A stretch of 10,482 nucleotides of DNA from Jimgerdemannia flammicorona. Its lineage: Eukaryota; Mucoromycota; Endogonomycetes; Endogonales; Endogonaceae. A program made the translations under genes and the position numbers. The stretch lies in NCBI GenBank assembly GCA_003990745.1, contig RBNI01007272.1, forward strand, positions 1 to 10,482. The letters run 5' to 3'. This document shows, in pieces, positions 9,667-10,482 of this stretch (position 1 is the stretch's first letter; each line of letters begins with the position of its first letter). The notes beneath the pieces were generated by a model. That model ran no database searches and was not told the origin of the DNA. It was given only the letters and a program-made list of their open reading frames with translations.

Positions 9667-10201
9667 GGGTAGCAATATTGGATTAAGTGGGAGCAATAGT
9701 ATCTAGCTATCTGGTACTTATGATGCTGATTGGAGCAGAGACTTAGATGACCACCAATCTATAACTGGGTGCCTCTTCTATATTGGCAACCAAGGATCTG
9801 TCATTTTATGGCAAATATATAAGTAGAGTTCTGTAGCAATATCCTCAACACAGGCAGAGTACCAGGCACTATCATTGGTAATAAAGAAAGCTATTTGGCT
9901 CTGTGAGCTATTGAAGGAGCTCAGCTTCACTCAGAAATAGAATCTTATGCTAATCAAGCAGGATAATCAATTGATGATAGTACTTACCAAGAATTCAGTA
10001 CACTATAGCAGAATGAAACATATTAATATATAGTATTACTTTATTTATAAATATGTAGAAAATAATATATACATACATCTGGAATACATCTCCATAGAGT
10101 ATATGATCACTGATTCACTCACTAAAGCCCTTCTAAGACTGAAGTTCAAGCAATACACTAAAGGAATGAGTCTTATGAGTACTATACCAACATTCAGTTA
10201 A
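9667..10201 (+). pseudogene. Copia RNase H and C terminus of Pol
   Basis: RNase H removes element RNA from the RNA-DNA hybrid. Frame 2 reads YDADWSRD (9719-9742), SITGCLFYIGNQGSVILW, SSTQAEYQALS, KKAIWLCELLKEL, QDNQLMIVLTKN, MKHINI and DSLTKALLRLKFKQ, the complete copia RNase H series. The acidic residues Asp (9728-9730), Glu (9857-9859) and Asp (9962-9964) are all kept. This is the best-preserved part of the element, with stops only where Gln or similar is expected (TAG in the QIYK-SSVA stretch, TAG after SFTQK, TAG after HINI). TAA at 10199-10201 is a plausible natural end, though the frame stays open further. Confidence 0.92.
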
Positions 10202-10384
10202 TCATGGGATACTTTTCAAATTGCAAAAAGCCCTCCTTATACATATATATTGATTACATCCCTCATCTATAAGTAGATAACATTACATTTGCATTCTTCA
10301 CATATGAGTGAGTTATGGTGCATTTCTATAAATATTTCGAGTATTTTGGAATACTTTTTGACCCATGAAAATTCCTTGGATATA

Positions 10385-10387
<3 letters not shown>
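10202..10387 (+). other. Non-coding tail after copia; possible 3' LTR remnant
   Basis: About 186 bases without a gene. In an intact copia the polypurine tract and 3' LTR begin here. CATGGGAT near 10204 is a weak purine-rich candidate, but no clear TG start can be set. No second LTR copy exists in the window for comparison. The stretch stops at the T run, so any LTR is cut short or continues beyond it. Confidence 0.35.
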
Positions 10388-10461
<74 letters not shown>

Positions 10462-10482
10462 TGTTTTTTTTTTTTTTTTTTT
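10388..10482. repeat. Long poly-T tract (73 T, GTG, 19 T) reaching the window edge
   Basis: Seen directly: an unbroken run of 73 T at 10388-10460, then GTG, then 19 T to the end. On the minus strand this is a long poly(A). It is placed as the 3' tail of a minus-strand LINE or SINE whose body lies to the right of the window. A simple-sequence expansion, or a sequencing or assembly artefact at a contig edge, is also possible. Confidence 0.9.

Larger units (their letters stand above)
5751..10387 (+). mobile_element. Ty1/copia-type LTR retrotransposon, degenerate, LTRs not identified
   Basis: Seen on the plus strand: gag with zinc knuckle, protease, GAG-pre-integrase and integrase, RT and RNase H. 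Integrase before RT is the defining order of Ty1/copia. The sequence is AT-rich (about 30% GC by eye) with very frequent TA steps, unlike the LINE to its left. Coding frame is mostly frame 3 (codon starts divisible by 3). It moves to frame 1 at about 7540-7770, frame 2 at about 7775-7835, back to frame 3 until about 9650, and frame 2 to the end. No 5' LTR or primer-binding site is present, because coding begins next to the LINE. The region after 10201 could hold part of a 3' LTR. The copy is dead. Confidence 0.93.

Noticed and set aside
5751..10201. A non-standard genetic code, with TAA/TAG read as Gln and TGA as Trp
   Set aside because: Stops do fall at Gln and Trp positions, but TGA also replaces Arg, normal Gln and Trp codons are present, catalytic residues are lost by G-to-A changes, and there are frameshifts. 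Decay explains all of this. The LINE shows stops of the same kinds.
10202..10387. A definite 3' LTR and polypurine tract
   Set aside because: No clear purine tract followed by TG, and no second LTR copy in the window to confirm it.
10388..10482. Poly-T as a transcription terminator
   Set aside because: No hairpin precedes it, it is far longer than any terminator, and no RNA polymerase III gene lies upstream.
1..10482. CRISPR array, tRNA, rRNA, phage, defence or biosynthetic genes
   Set aside because: No spaced direct repeats, cloverleaf sequence, rRNA-like stretch or non-retroelement protein family was seen on either strand.

Overview
The window holds no ordinary host gene that I can support. 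It consists of two decayed retrotransposons placed head to head, followed by a long poly-T tract at the right edge. The left 5.7 kb is a LINE-type (non-LTR) retrotransposon on the minus strand. The right 4.6 kb is a Ty1/copia-type retrotransposon on the plus strand. Both fit a repeat-rich eukaryotic genome. A filamentous fungus is my best guess, from the WVDD form of the copia polymerase motif, the style of the LINE reverse transcriptase and a RIP-like decay pattern in the copia. A plant or other eukaryote is not excluded.

LINE, positions 1 to about 5745, minus strand. Reading right to left there is a short leader, then ORF1 (5669 down to 3746), a 28-base gap, and ORF2 (3717 down to 62). ORF2 carries an APE-type endonuclease (GDFN, RIDWI, SDH), a linker, a reverse transcriptase (DQEKAYD, PQGDPLSP, FADD) and a C-terminal CCHC finger. 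It ends with a stop at 64-62, and an AATAAA lies in the trailer. ORF2 stays in one frame over about 3.3 kb, broken by 17 premature stops and one frameshift near 3373-3398. It is therefore a nearly full-length copy killed mostly by point mutation.

Copia, positions about 5751 to 10201, plus strand. The order is gag with a CCHC zinc knuckle, protease, GAG-pre-integrase plus integrase, reverse transcriptase, RNase H. Integrase before RT defines the Ty1/copia superfamily. The element is AT-rich, has many stops where Gln, Trp or Arg is expected, changes frame at several points (two at TA-repeat runs), and has lost key residues in protease and RT motif A. No LTR pair is visible. The 5' LTR is missing, and coding sequence starts right at the LINE boundary, so either the LINE inserted into the front of the copia or the copia was truncated there.

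Right edge, 10202-10482. About 186 bp of AT-rich non-coding sequence may be copia trailer or LTR remnant. It is followed by a 73-base T run, GTG and 19 more T. The simplest reading is the poly(A) tail of another minus-strand retroelement just outside the window. I see no CRISPR array, tRNA, rRNA, defence system or other novel multi-gene system. The interest lies in the nesting and in the two different mutation patterns.
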